A stretch of 8,583 nt of DNA from JBFHRB01 sp041591915 (GTDB taxonomy: Bacteria > Actinomycetota > Nitriliruptoria > Nitriliruptorales > Nitriliruptoraceae): contig JBFHRB010000144.1 of the NCBI GenBank assembly GCA_041591915.1, forward strand, positions 1-8,583, read 5' to 3'. This document shows positions 1 through 6,849 of this stretch, piece after piece. Within the stretch, counting starts at the first letter, position 1, and every line of letters starts with the position of its first letter. The position numbers were made by a program, and so were the translations under genes. The notes under the pieces were generated by a model that made no database searches, was not told the DNA's origin, and saw only the letters and a list, made by a program, of their open reading frames with translations.

Positions 1-1
1 G

Positions 2-589
2 AGCGGCATGTACGGCTACGAGGGGATCGGCTCGATCTACTGGCACATGGTCTCGAAGCTCCTGCTCGCGGTGCAGGAGCGCTACCTCGACGAGGTCCGG
101 GGCGATGCGCGACCGGACGTCCTCGCGGGGCTTGCCGCCGCCTACCAGCGCATCCGCGACGGGCTGGGCTTCCGCAAGGACCCGGTCGAGTTCGGGGCCT
201 TCCCCACGGACTGCTACTCGCACACGCCCGCGCACGCCGGGGCCCAGCAGCCGGGCATGACCGGGCAGGTCAAGGAGGAGGTCATCACCCGCCTCGGCGA
301 GCTCGGCCTCGTCCTGGTGGACGGCCGGCTCGAGCTCGTCCGACCGCCACTGCCGGCGCAGGAGCTCGTCGGGCCGAGCGCCGGTGACGGCTACCGCGCG
401 ACCGTCTGCGGTGTGCCCGTGCACGTCGCGCCGGGGGACGAGGACACGGTCCGCGTCTCCCTCGCCGACGGCACGCACGTGGAGCGGGGCGGTGGCGCAC
501 TGACCGCGTCGGAGTCCACGGAGGTCTTCGGCCGCACGGGCGCGGTCGCGGGCGTCCACTTCTCCACGACCCTCCTCGGCGGCGCGTGA
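2..589 (+). CDS. C-terminal part of a large glycoside phosphorylase-like protein (GH94/GH149/GH161-like), 5' truncated
   Basis: The reading frame is open from the left edge (Ser-Gly precede the first Met at base 8) to the TGA at 587-589, so the gene begins upstream and the internal Met is not its start. About 195 residues are visible. The first 100 or so are strongly patterned: GYEGIGSIYWHMVSKLL (about 11-64), then GAFPTD (194-211) and HAGAQQPGMTGQVKEE (233-280). They resemble, from memory, the end of the (alpha/alpha)6 catalytic barrel in very large (about 1,100-residue) proteins of the GH94/GH149/GH161 phosphorylase group. The last 80 residues look like a small beta-rich C-terminal domain. 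The catalytic acid would lie upstream, out of view. The next two genes are a GH16 and a GH3 enzyme, which suits beta-1,3-glucan phosphorolysis to glucose 1-phosphate. The family link is inference; an uncharacterised glycoside hydrolase-like protein is the alternative. Confidence 0.6.
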   Translation, partial: SGMYGYEGIGSIYWHMVSKLLLAVQERYLDEVRGDARPDVLAGLAAAYQRIRDGLGFRKDPVEFGAFPTDCYSHTPAHAGAQQPGMTGQVKEEVITRLGELGLVLVDGRLELVRPPLPAQELVGPSAGDGYRATVCGVPVHVAPGDEDTVRVSLADGTHVERGGGALTASESTEVFGRTGAVAGVHFSTTLLGGA

Positions 590-1512
590 TGCGACGCCTC
601 CGAGCCACTGCCCTCCTCACCGTCGTCGTGCTCGGTGCCGCGGCCTGCGGCTCCGGCACCCCGGCCGACGTCGCACAGCCGGCGGCTGACCCCAGCCCGA
701 CGGCCGAGGCCACCGAGGTGGCGGCGGTCGGCACCGGCGAGGGGGAGTGGACCCTGGTGTGGGAGGACACCTTCGACGGTCCGGCCGGGTCGCTCCCCGA
801 TGCCGAGTGGTGGACCCACGAGATCGGGGGCGACGGCTGGGGCAACTTCGAGCGGCAGTACTACACCGACGACCCGGCCAACGGCTCGCTCGACGGCGAG
901 GGCAACCTCGTCATCACGGCCATCGCCGGCCCACCGGCCGACGGGACCGACTGCTGGTACGGCGAGTGCGAGTACACGTCGGCGCGCATCACCACGCGTG
1001 GCACGGTCGAACCCGAGTACGGGCGCATCGAGGTGCGGGCGCAGCTCCCCGAGGGCGACGGCATGTGGCCGGCGTTCTGGATGCTCGGCGCGAACATCGA
1101 CCTCAAGGGGTGGCCCAACGCCGGCGAGATCGACATCATGGAGCACATCGGGAAGGAGCCGCGCAACGTCTACGGCACCGTCCACGGCCCGACGTACTCG
1201 GGTGGTGACGGCATCGGCGGCCGCTACCGCTTCCCGGCGGACGCGCTCCCGGCGGACGGCTTCCACACGTACGCGATCGAGTGGGAGCCCGAGCGGATCC
1301 GCTGGTACATGGACGACGAGCACTGGGGCACGCTCATGCCCAGCCTGCTCCCCAGCGCGCAGCGGTGGGTCTTCGACCACCCGTTCTTCCTCATCCTGAA
1401 CCTGGCCGTGGGCGGGCGCTGGCCCGGGGACCCGACGGAGGAGACGGTCTTCCCGCAGGAGTTCGTCATCGACCACGTGCGCGTGCTGGCCTGGGAGACC
1501 ACTGATGGCTGA
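589..1512 (+). CDS. GH16 family endo-beta-1,3-glucanase (laminarinase-type) lipoprotein
   Basis: The 307-residue product should cut internal beta-1,3 (or mixed beta-1,3/1,4) glucan bonds at the cell surface. Residues 1-20 form a lipoprotein signal peptide: basic MRRLR, a hydrophobic core, and LGAAAC with the lipidated Cys20. An Ala/Pro/Thr-rich linker runs to about residue 52. The GH16 jelly roll starts at WTLVWEDTFDG and includes the FERQYYT and GNLVITA blocks. The catalytic motif GEIDIMEHIG holds Glu180 (nucleophile), Asp182 and Glu185 (acid/base), the ExDxxE spacing typical of laminarinases rather than kappa-carrageenases or XTH enzymes. MWPAFWML just before it is a typical substrate-cleft segment. 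The ATG at 589 shares one base with the preceding TGA (TGATG), and no clear Shine-Dalgarno is seen, so translation is probably coupled. An in-frame GTG at 586 would add only one residue. Family assignment is firm; exact glucan preference is inferred. Confidence 0.93.
   Translation: MRRLRATALLTVVVLGAAACGSGTPADVAQPAADPSPTAEATEVAAVGTGEGEWTLVWEDTFDGPAGSLPDAEWWTHEIGGDGWGNFERQYYTDDPANGSLDGEGNLVITAIAGPPADGTDCWYGECEYTSARITTRGTVEPEYGRIEVRAQLPEGDGMWPAFWMLGANIDLKGWPNAGEIDIMEHIGKEPRNVYGTVHGPTYSGGDGIGGRYRFPADALPADGFHTYAIEWEPERIRWYMDDEHWGTLMPSLLPSAQRWVFDHPFFLILNLAVGGRWPGDPTEETVFPQEFVIDHVRVLAWETTDG
1493..1497 (+). promoter_or_regulatory. Shine-Dalgarno for the GH3 gene inside the GH16 gene
   Basis: GGGAG lies 7 bases before the ATG at 1505, within the last codons of the GH16 gene. 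It supports the start chosen for the GH3 gene, which overlaps the GH16 stop by 8 bases. Confidence 0.55.
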
Positions 1513-3925
1513 CCGCATCGCCGAGCTCGTCGCCGCGCTCACGCTGGACGAGAAGATCTCGCTCCTCGCCGGGCAGGACGTGTGGACGACCGTGCCGATC
1601 GAGCGCCTCGGGATCCCGTCCATCAAGGTCACGGACGGGCCTGTGGGCGTGCGCGGCGCCGACCAGAACCACAGCCCACGCTCGATCAGCGTCCCGGTCG
1701 GTGTCGCCATGGGCGCCACGTTCGACCCGGAGTTGATCGAGCAGGTCGGTCGCGCGCTCGGCCACGCCACCAGGCTGAAGGGGGCGTCGGTGCTCCTCGG
1801 CCCGACGATGAACATCCCGCGCGTGCCCAACGCCGGCCGCAACTTCGAGTGCTTCTCCGAGGACCCGTTCCTGTCGGGCACGATCGCCGCTGGCTACGTC
1901 ACGGGCCTGCAGTCCGAGGGCGTCGCGGCCTGCGTCAAGCACGTCGTCTGCAACGACCAGGAGACCGACCGGTTCTCGATCGACGCGGTCGTGGCGGAGC
2001 GCCCGCTTCGTGAGGTCTACCTCGAGCCGTTCCGCATCGCGATCGAGAAGGCGCGTCCCTGGAGCGCGATGTCGGCCTACAACACCATCAACGGGACCAC
2101 GGCGTCGGAGCACCCGCTGCTCGAGGAGATCCTGCGCGCCGACTACGGCTTCGACGGGGTCGTGATCTCCGACTGGTTCGGCACCTACTCCGCGGCGGCC
2201 GTGACGGCCGGCCTCGACCTCGAGATGCCGGGTCCCGCGCGCTGGATGGCCGCGGAGCACGTGCGCGCAGCCCTCGACGCGGGGACCGTGACGCAGGCCC
2301 ACCTCGACCGCAAGGTCGCGAACCTGCTGACCCTCATCGAGCGGACGGGCGGATTCGACCGCCCCGAGCCCGGCCCCGAGCGGGGCGAGGACCGAGCGGA
2401 GGACCGGGCGCTCGCACGGGCTGTCGCGTCGGATTCGATGGTGCTGCTGCGCAACGCCGGCACGCTGCCACTGCAGTCGCCGAGCCGGATCGCGGTCATC
2501 GGCGACCTCGCGCGCCGTACGCCGATCGTGGGCGGCGGCTCCGCCGGGTCGCACCACCCGCACCGCGCCGTCTCTGTCCTCGAGGGATTGCTGCAGGCCG
2601 TCGGTGACGCCGCCGAGGTCACCTGGGCCCTCGGCTGCGAGGCCTGGGCGCGTCCGCCGCTGCTCGACGCCGAGACGCTGTCCCACGACGGCGAGCCAGG
2701 GTTGCGCGCCGAGTACTTCGAGGGCCTCCGGCCCGAGGGCACGCCCCTGCGCACCGAGTCGCTCGCCAAGAGCTTCGCGGGCTGGTACGGGCCCGGCGCC
2801 GGCGACCTCGATCACGGCAACTTCTCCCTCCGCCTCTCGGGCACCTACACGCCCACGGCCTCGGGACCGCACCGCTTCACGTTCCACACGATCGGTCGCG
2901 CGCGCATGCGCTTCGGGTCGGACTGGGTCGTTGATGCGTGGGACGAGACGACGGGCCTGCACACCTGGGAGGGCGAGCTCGAGGCCGGCACGCCGGTGGA
3001 CCTCCTCGTCGAGTACGCGTCGGTCCCCGACGAGCGCTGGCGAGCCGTGCAGTTCGGCGTCGAGGCACCCACGCCACAGGACCCCATCGCCGAGGCGGCT
3101 GCAGCGGCGGCCGACGCCGACGTGGCGATCGTCGTGGTGGGCCTGTCGGACGAGTGGGAGACGGAGGGAGCGGATCGGCCCGACCTGCGACTCCCGCGCG
3201 ACCAGGACCGGCTCGTCGCTGCCGTGGCGGCCGCGCAGCCCAACACCGTCGTGGTCCTCACGTCCGGGTCGCCGCTCGAGCTGCCGTGGCTCGACGACGT
3301 CGCCGCGGTGCTGCAGGCCTGGTACGGCGGCCAGGAGGTCGGGCACGCGGTGGCCGACGTCCTGCTCGGCCACGCAGACCCCGGTGGACGCCTGCCCATC
3401 ACCTGGCCGACGGACTCGCGCCAGCACCCCGGCCTCCTCAGCTTCCCGGGCGAGAGCGGCGAGGTTCGGTACGGCGAGGGCGTCCACGTCGGCTACCGCG
3501 CCTACGACCGGCTCGGGATCGAGCCCCTGTTCCGGTTCGGCCACGGCGGCTCGTACACGACGTTCGAGCTCGTCGACCAGGCCGCCGAGGTCGCTGGGTC
3601 CGGCGTTCGCGTCACGTGCACGTTGGCCAACACGGGGCAGCGGGACGGGACCGAGGTGGTGCAGGTCTACGCGCGCGGCGTCGGGGGCGTCGAGCGCCGC
3701 CTCGTCGGCTACGCCAAGCACCGGGTGGGGGCCGGGGACCGGACGCCGGTCGACATGGAGATCTCGCGGGACCACCTCGCCTGGTGGGACCCGTCAGCAG
3801 GAGGTTGGGCGCACCCGACCGGACGCCTCGAGCTCGAGCTCGTGGGGACGTACGGGACGAGGGTCGCAACCGTGGAGCTCGGGGAGGCTCTCTCGGCAAC
3901 GCACGCAACGAGCATGAAGGACTGA
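1505..3925 (+). CDS. GH3 family beta-glucosidase with inserted PA14 domain
   Basis: This 806-residue retaining enzyme should release glucose from the non-reducing end of beta-gluco-oligosaccharides. The N-terminal TIM barrel (about 1-300) shows VTDGPVGVRG (substrate-binding Asp44), Lys145-His146 in VKHVVCNDQE, and the nucleophile Asp223 in VVISDWF. The second catalytic domain (about 305-690) is split by a PA14 domain (about 398-521, from GLRAEYFEG to QFGVEAP), an arrangement known from Kluyveromyces marxianus BglI. After the insert, SDEWETEGADR carries Glu552 and Glu554, one of which should be the acid/base. A fibronectin-III-like domain (about 700-795) closes the protein. No signal peptide is present, so it probably acts in the cytoplasm on imported oligosaccharides. 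It begins inside the GH16 gene (ATGGCTGA overlap). Beta-1,3 or other laminarioligosaccharide use is inferred from its neighbours. Confidence 0.93.
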   Translation: MADRIAELVAALTLDEKISLLAGQDVWTTVPIERLGIPSIKVTDGPVGVRGADQNHSPRSISVPVGVAMGATFDPELIEQVGRALGHATRLKGASVLLGPTMNIPRVPNAGRNFECFSEDPFLSGTIAAGYVTGLQSEGVAACVKHVVCNDQETDRFSIDAVVAERPLREVYLEPFRIAIEKARPWSAMSAYNTINGTTASEHPLLEEILRADYGFDGVVISDWFGTYSAAAVTAGLDLEMPGPARWMAAEHVRAALDAGTVTQAHLDRKVANLLTLIERTGGFDRPEPGPERGEDRAEDRALARAVASDSMVLLRNAGTLPLQSPSRIAVIGDLARRTPIVGGGSAGSHHPHRAVSVLEGLLQAVGDAAEVTWALGCEAWARPPLLDAETLSHDGEPGLRAEYFEGLRPEGTPLRTESLAKSFAGWYGPGAGDLDHGNFSLRLSGTYTPTASGPHRFTFHTIGRARMRFGSDWVVDAWDETTGLHTWEGELEAGTPVDLLVEYASVPDERWRAVQFGVEAPTPQDPIAEAAAAAADADVAIVVVGLSDEWETEGADRPDLRLPRDQDRLVAAVAAAQPNTVVVLTSGSPLELPWLDDVAAVLQAWYGGQEVGHAVADVLLGHADPGGRLPITWPTDSRQHPGLLSFPGESGEVRYGEGVHVGYRAYDRLGIEPLFRFGHGGSYTTFELVDQAAEVAGSGVRVTCTLANTGQRDGTEVVQVYARGVGGVERRLVGYAKHRVGAGDRTPVDMEISRDHLAWWDPSAGGWAHPTGRLELELVGTYGTRVATVELGEALSATHATSMKD

Positions 3926-3933
3926 AAGGGAGA
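3926..3933 (+). promoter_or_regulatory. Strong Shine-Dalgarno before the ABC ATPase gene
   Basis: AAGGGAGA lies directly after the GH3 stop and 5 bases before the ATG at 3939. It is the strongest ribosome-binding site on the + strand of the window at usual spacing. It implies that the ATPase is translated independently of the coupled upstream genes, although the 13-base gap suggests it shares their transcript. Confidence 0.7.
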
Positions 3934-3938
3934 GCAAG

Positions 3939-5150
3939 ATGGCATCGATCACCCTGGACGGGGCCGGCAAGGTCTACCCCGGTGGCACACGAGCGATCAA
4001 CGACGTCAGCATGGAGATCGAGGACGGCGAGTTCGTCGTGCTCGTGGGGCCTTCCGGGTGCGGGAAGTCGACCCTGCTGCGCATGGTCGCGGGGCTCGAG
4101 GAGGTGACCGAGGGCAACCTCTACATCGGAGATCGACTCGTGAACGACGTCGACCCGAAGGACCGCGACATCGCCATGGTCTTCCAGAACTACGCCCTGT
4201 ACCCGCACATGTCGGTCTTCGACAACGCGGCGTTCGGGCTGAAGCTGCGCAAGACGCCGAAGGAGAGGATCTCCCAGCTCGTCGACGCCGCGGCGCGGAC
4301 CCTCGAGATCGGCAAGCTCCTCGAGCGGAAGCCCGGCGCGCTGTCGGGCGGACAGCGCCAGCGCGTGGCGATGAGCCGCGCCATCGTGCGTGAGCCCTCG
4401 GCGTTCCTGATGGACGAGCCGCTGTCCAACCTGGACGCGAAGCTGCGGGTGCAGATGCGCACCGAGCTCGGCCGGCTGCACGCGCGCCTCAGGACCACGA
4501 CGATGTACGTCACGCACGATCAGGTCGAGGCGATGACCATGGGGGACCGGGTCGCGGTCCTGCGCGCGATCAGCGACACCAGCGGGTCGAACCTGCAGCA
4601 GATCGACTCGCCCCGCACGCTGTACGACCGTCCTGCCAACCTCTTCGTCGCGGGCTTCATCGGCTCGCCGTCCATGAACTTCGTCTACGGCACCGTCCGC
4701 AGCGAGGACACGAGCGTCTACGTCGACTTCGGCAGCCAGAAGATCCTCGTGCCGCCGGCGAAGCTGAACGAGCACCCGCACCTCGCCGACTACAAGAACC
4801 AAGAGATCGTCCTGGGGTTCCGGCCGGAGAGCTTCGAGGTCCTCGAAGCCGTGTCATCGGACGTCGACACGGATCGGCGGACCCTGGACGTGAAGGTCGA
4901 GCTCACCGAGCAACTCGGGTCCGAGGCGTACGTGCACTTCGACATCGATTCGCGGCCGGTGATGACGACCGACCTCGAGGAGTTGATGCGGGACGAAGGG
5001 ATCGACGTGGAGTCCCTGGGGAGCACGACGACGTTCACCGCGCGTGTCGACCCCGACCACGCGCCAGAGGCACCGGCAGCCGCCACCCTCTTCGTCGACT
5101 CGTCACGCATGCACTTCTTCGACCCGGACACCGGACTCGCGATCCGCTGA
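3939..5150 (+). CDS. ugpC: ABC sugar-transporter ATP-binding protein (MsmX/UgpC/MsiK type)
   Basis: The 403-residue product is the nucleotide-binding subunit that powers CUT1-type oligosaccharide importers. Visible motifs are Walker A GPSGCGKST (37-45), Q-loop Gln83, signature LSGGQ (135-139), Walker B AFLMDEP (155-161) with Glu160, D-loop Asn164-Leu165-Asp166 and H-loop His193. After the switch region comes DRPANLFVAGFIGSPSMNF and a C-terminal OB-fold/TOBE regulatory domain (about 240-403), as in MalK, UgpC and MsmX. Where many relatives have a short VMKDG-like turn, this one has RAISDTSGSN before LQQIDSP, a small insertion. Its length is slightly above the usual 360-390. It is the last gene of the glucan operon, but no permease or binding protein is in the window. 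They may lie upstream, or the protein may serve several importers as Streptomyces MsiK does. Symbol given for the family, not proven orthology. Confidence 0.95.
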   Translation: MASITLDGAGKVYPGGTRAINDVSMEIEDGEFVVLVGPSGCGKSTLLRMVAGLEEVTEGNLYIGDRLVNDVDPKDRDIAMVFQNYALYPHMSVFDNAAFGLKLRKTPKERISQLVDAAARTLEIGKLLERKPGALSGGQRQRVAMSRAIVREPSAFLMDEPLSNLDAKLRVQMRTELGRLHARLRTTTMYVTHDQVEAMTMGDRVAVLRAISDTSGSNLQQIDSPRTLYDRPANLFVAGFIGSPSMNFVYGTVRSEDTSVYVDFGSQKILVPPAKLNEHPHLADYKNQEIVLGFRPESFEVLEAVSSDVDTDRRTLDVKVELTEQLGSEAYVHFDIDSRPVMTTDLEELMRDEGIDVESLGSTTTFTARVDPDHAPEAPAAATLFVDSSRMHFFDPDTGLAIR

Positions 5151-5180
5151 GTGCCTGCATGCATGCCTGCCGGTGAACGC

Positions 5181-5210
5181 CGACGCCCCCGCCGACTGGC
5201 GGGGGCGTCG
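5181..5210 (+). terminator. 13-bp perfect hairpin, probable terminator of the glucan operon
   Basis: The arms CGACGCCCCCGCC (5181-5193) and GGCGGGGGCGTCG (5198-5210) pair perfectly around the loop GACT. The hairpin sits 30 bases after the ATPase stop and just before the convergent tRNA-Lys, where a stop to transcription is expected. No T-run follows on either strand; T-less hairpin terminators are common in high-GC actinobacteria. It could work in both directions. The function is inferred. Confidence 0.6.
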
Positions 5211-5214
5211 CTGG

Positions 5215-5290
5215 TGGTGCGCCGCCAGGGACTCGAACCCCGAACCTGCCGATTAAGAGTCGGATGCTCTGCCAATTGAGCTAGCGGCGC
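5215..5290 (-). tRNA. tRNA-Lys (anticodon CUU)
   Basis: Read on the minus strand, a complete 76-nt cloverleaf is seen. The acceptor GCGCCGC pairs with GCGGCGC without mismatch. The D arm is GCTC/GAGC with an 8-nt loop, and the anticodon loop CTCTTAA gives anticodon CTT at 5255-5257. The variable loop has 5 nt, the T loop is TTCGAGT, the discriminator is A and CCA is encoded. The outermost anticodon-stem pair (position 27 with 43) reads T-C and is unpaired. The T stem has one G-T pair. It decodes AAG, the main lysine codon at this GC content. It is the downstream member of a tRNA pair with tRNA-His. Confidence 0.96.
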
Positions 5291-5335
5291 GTGCGGCGGG
5301 CGACTTTACCGGAACCGGATGACGTCGACCGCCGG

Positions 5336-5414
5336 TGGGGTGAGTGAGGGGACTTGAACCCCCGACCTCCTGGACCACAACCAGGCGCTCTAACCGAGCT
5401 GAGCTACACCCACC
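5336..5414 (-). tRNA. tRNA-His (anticodon GUG)
   Basis: A complete cloverleaf on the minus strand. The acceptor GTGGGTG pairs with CACTCAC (one G-T pair). The extra G(-1) at 5414 pairs with discriminator C73, the identity element of histidine tRNA, and here it is encoded in the DNA. The anticodon stem CCTGG/CCAGG encloses loop TTGTGGT with anticodon GTG at 5376-5378. The D loop has 10 nt, the T loop is TTCAAGT and CCA is encoded. It lies 45 bases upstream of tRNA-Lys on the same strand, so the two are probably one transcript. Confidence 0.97.
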
Positions 5415-5442
5415 ATGCGTGCCGTGGGGGCACGGCCGCGAG

Positions 5443-5471
5443 ATGGTACGTGCGTGCTGCAGGCCGGGCAA
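5443..5471 (-). promoter_or_regulatory. Candidate sigma70-type promoter for the tRNA-His/tRNA-Lys pair
   Basis: On the minus strand, TTGCCC (5466-5471) and TACCAT (5443-5448) are separated by exactly 17 bases. Each matches 4 of 6 positions of the -35 and -10 consensus, including the key T-T-G and T-A...T bases. Transcription would start near 5436, about 22 bases before tRNA-His. A short GC-rich inverted repeat (5418-5423 with 5429-5434) lies in that leader. The rest of the 127-base gap to the divergent oxidase gene shows only a weak TAGGCT (5511-5516) that might be a -10 element for that gene. Confidence 0.45.
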
Positions 5472-5541
5472 AGCGCACCCTGTTCTGCGGGCGGCCACCG
5501 CCCCACGTCGTAGGCTCGCGGCACCCGAGCCCAGGCCGCCC

Positions 5542-6747
5542 GTGAGCACGACCGAGGTCGACGTCGCCGTCATCGGCGGCGGCATCGTGGGCCTCGCCAC
5601 CGCGTACCAGCTCCTGCAGCAGCGCCCCGACCTGCGTGTCCTCGTGCTCGAGAAGGAGCCAGACGTCGGCCGCCACCAGTCGTCGCACAACTCGGGGGTG
5701 ATCCATGCCGGCGTCTACTACGCGCCGGGCTCGCTCAAGGCGCGGTTCTGCGCCGCCGGCAAGCAGGCGCTCGAGCGGTACTGCGACGTCCGGGGCATCC
5801 GCTTCGTCCGCAACGGCAAGGTCGTCGTGCAGGTCGACCGGTCCGAGGACGAGCGCTTCGAGGCGTTGCGTGAGCGGGCGCGCAACAACGGGGTCGAAGG
5901 GCTGCGCGAGATCGGGCCGCGAGAGCTCGCGGAGATCGAGCCGCATGCCGCCGGGCTCCGAGCGCTCCACTCGCCCTCGACCGGGTCCATCGACTTCCGC
6001 GATGTCTGCCGTGCCCTCGTCGAGGACATCGAGGGAGCCGGCGGGCAGGTTCGCACCGGTGCAGCGGTCCGCGACCTCGACGATGCCGAGCACGAGGTCC
6101 GCCTCGTGGCTGCCAACGGCGACGTGCGAGCCCGGGTCGCGGTGGCCTGCGCCGGCCTGCAGGCCGACCGGGTGGCGTCGCTGACCGATGAGGAGCCGGA
6201 CCCGCGGATCGTTCCCTTCCGGGGGAGCTGGCTCGTGCTGAAGCCCGAGGCGCGCCACCTCGTCAACGGCCACATCTACCCCGTCCCGGATCCCCGCTTC
6301 CCGTTCCTGGGCGTGCACCTCTCCCGGCGCATCAACGGGAGCGTCCTGGTCGGCCCCAACGCCGTGCTGGCCCTGTCGCGCGAGCGCTACTCGCGTCGGG
6401 GCTGGGACCCCACGGACGTCCGGGCGATCCTGCGCTATCCGGGGTTCTGGCGGCTGGCGGCACGTCACGTGGCGACCGGGGCACGTGAGGTCTTCCAGGA
6501 CACGTTCCGGTCCGCCTACGTACGCGAGGTGCAGCGCTACGTGCCCGAGGTCACCGAGGACGACCTCGAGGACGGGCCGGTGGGCATCCGGGCGCAGTCG
6601 GTCGCACCCGACGGCAGCCTGATCGACGACTTCGTCATCACCGGCACGCGGCGCGTGATGCACGTGCGCAACGCGCCGTCTCCGGGGGCGACCGCGAGCC
6701 TCGCGATCGGCGAGCACCTCGCGAGGGAGGCACTGGCACGCATCTGA
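5542..6747 (+). CDS. lhgO: L-2-hydroxyglutarate oxidase (LhgO-type FAD-dependent oxidoreductase)
   Basis: The 401-residue enzyme should oxidise L-2-hydroxyglutarate to 2-oxoglutarate, feeding electrons through FAD to oxygen or, as for Escherichia coli LhgO, to the membrane quinone pool. The DAO-fold FAD site is clear: beta strand then GGGIVG (12-17), with Glu37 at the end of the second strand to bind the ribose. The block HQSSHNSGVIHAGVYY (45-60) is a hallmark of the LhgO/L2HGDH family. SPGATASLAIGEHLA near the C-terminus completes the cofactor site. The length is close to that of LhgO. The GTG at 5542 is chosen because it directly precedes the Rossmann strand; the same frame runs back to 5344 but would cross tRNA-His. 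No good Shine-Dalgarno is seen. The gene stands alone between the divergent tRNAs and a protease gene. A related DAO-family dehydrogenase is the main alternative. Confidence 0.9.
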   Translation: MSTTEVDVAVIGGGIVGLATAYQLLQQRPDLRVLVLEKEPDVGRHQSSHNSGVIHAGVYYAPGSLKARFCAAGKQALERYCDVRGIRFVRNGKVVVQVDRSEDERFEALRERARNNGVEGLREIGPRELAEIEPHAAGLRALHSPSTGSIDFRDVCRALVEDIEGAGGQVRTGAAVRDLDDAEHEVRLVAANGDVRARVAVACAGLQADRVASLTDEEPDPRIVPFRGSWLVLKPEARHLVNGHIYPVPDPRFPFLGVHLSRRINGSVLVGPNAVLALSRERYSRRGWDPTDVRAILRYPGFWRLAARHVATGAREVFQDTFRSAYVREVQRYVPEVTEDDLEDGPVGIRAQSVAPDGSLIDDFVITGTRRVMHVRNAPSPGATASLAIGEHLAREALARI

Positions 6748-6812
6748 GTCCGAGGTCGGCCGCGTCCATCCGGACGTTGACCGTGACCCGACCGCCCCTG
6801 GCTCGTTGGTCC

Positions 6813-6835
6813 GGGCGACACCCCCACCGTCGCCC
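6813..6835. other. 7-bp inverted repeat in the lhgO-protease gap
   Basis: GGGCGAC (6813-6819) and GTCGCCC (6829-6835) can pair around a 9-base loop, 14 bases before the protease start. It could be a weak terminator of the oxidase gene, a leader hairpin near the protease ribosome-binding site, or chance in GC-rich DNA. Upstream in the same 102-base gap, TTGACC (6777-6782) resembles a -35 box, but no convincing -10 follows. A 5-bp hairpin also occurs at 6763-6776. Confidence 0.3.
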
Positions 6836-6849
6836 CTCGCAGGACCACC

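Noticed and set aside
8..10. ATG at base 8 as the true start of the first gene
   Set aside because: The frame is open to the edge, no ribosome-binding site can be seen, and the sequence begins in the middle of a conserved block, so the gene is 5' truncated by the window.
1466..3775. A 769-codon open frame on the minus strand opposite the GH3 gene, and a similar 619-codon frame at 5404-7263
   Set aside because: Both are shadows of GC-rich coding sequence. Their products are rich in Arg, Ala, Val and Asp with no domain-like pattern, and the + strand genes there carry complete catalytic motifs.
5152..5170. Short repeat TGCCTGC twice around the palindrome TGCATGCA after the ATPase stop
   Set aside because: Only two copies of seven bases, with no sign of an att site or transposon end. 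It may be chance or part of the 3' untranslated region.
5215..5414. tRNA genes as a phage or island integration site
   Set aside because: No integrase gene and no repeated tRNA 3' end was seen in the window, and the flanking genes look like ordinary chromosomal genes.
5344..5541. Upstream extension of the lhgO frame to an earlier start
   Set aside because: It would run through tRNA-His, and the extra residues have no resemblance to the family. GTG 5542 begins right before the FAD-binding strand.
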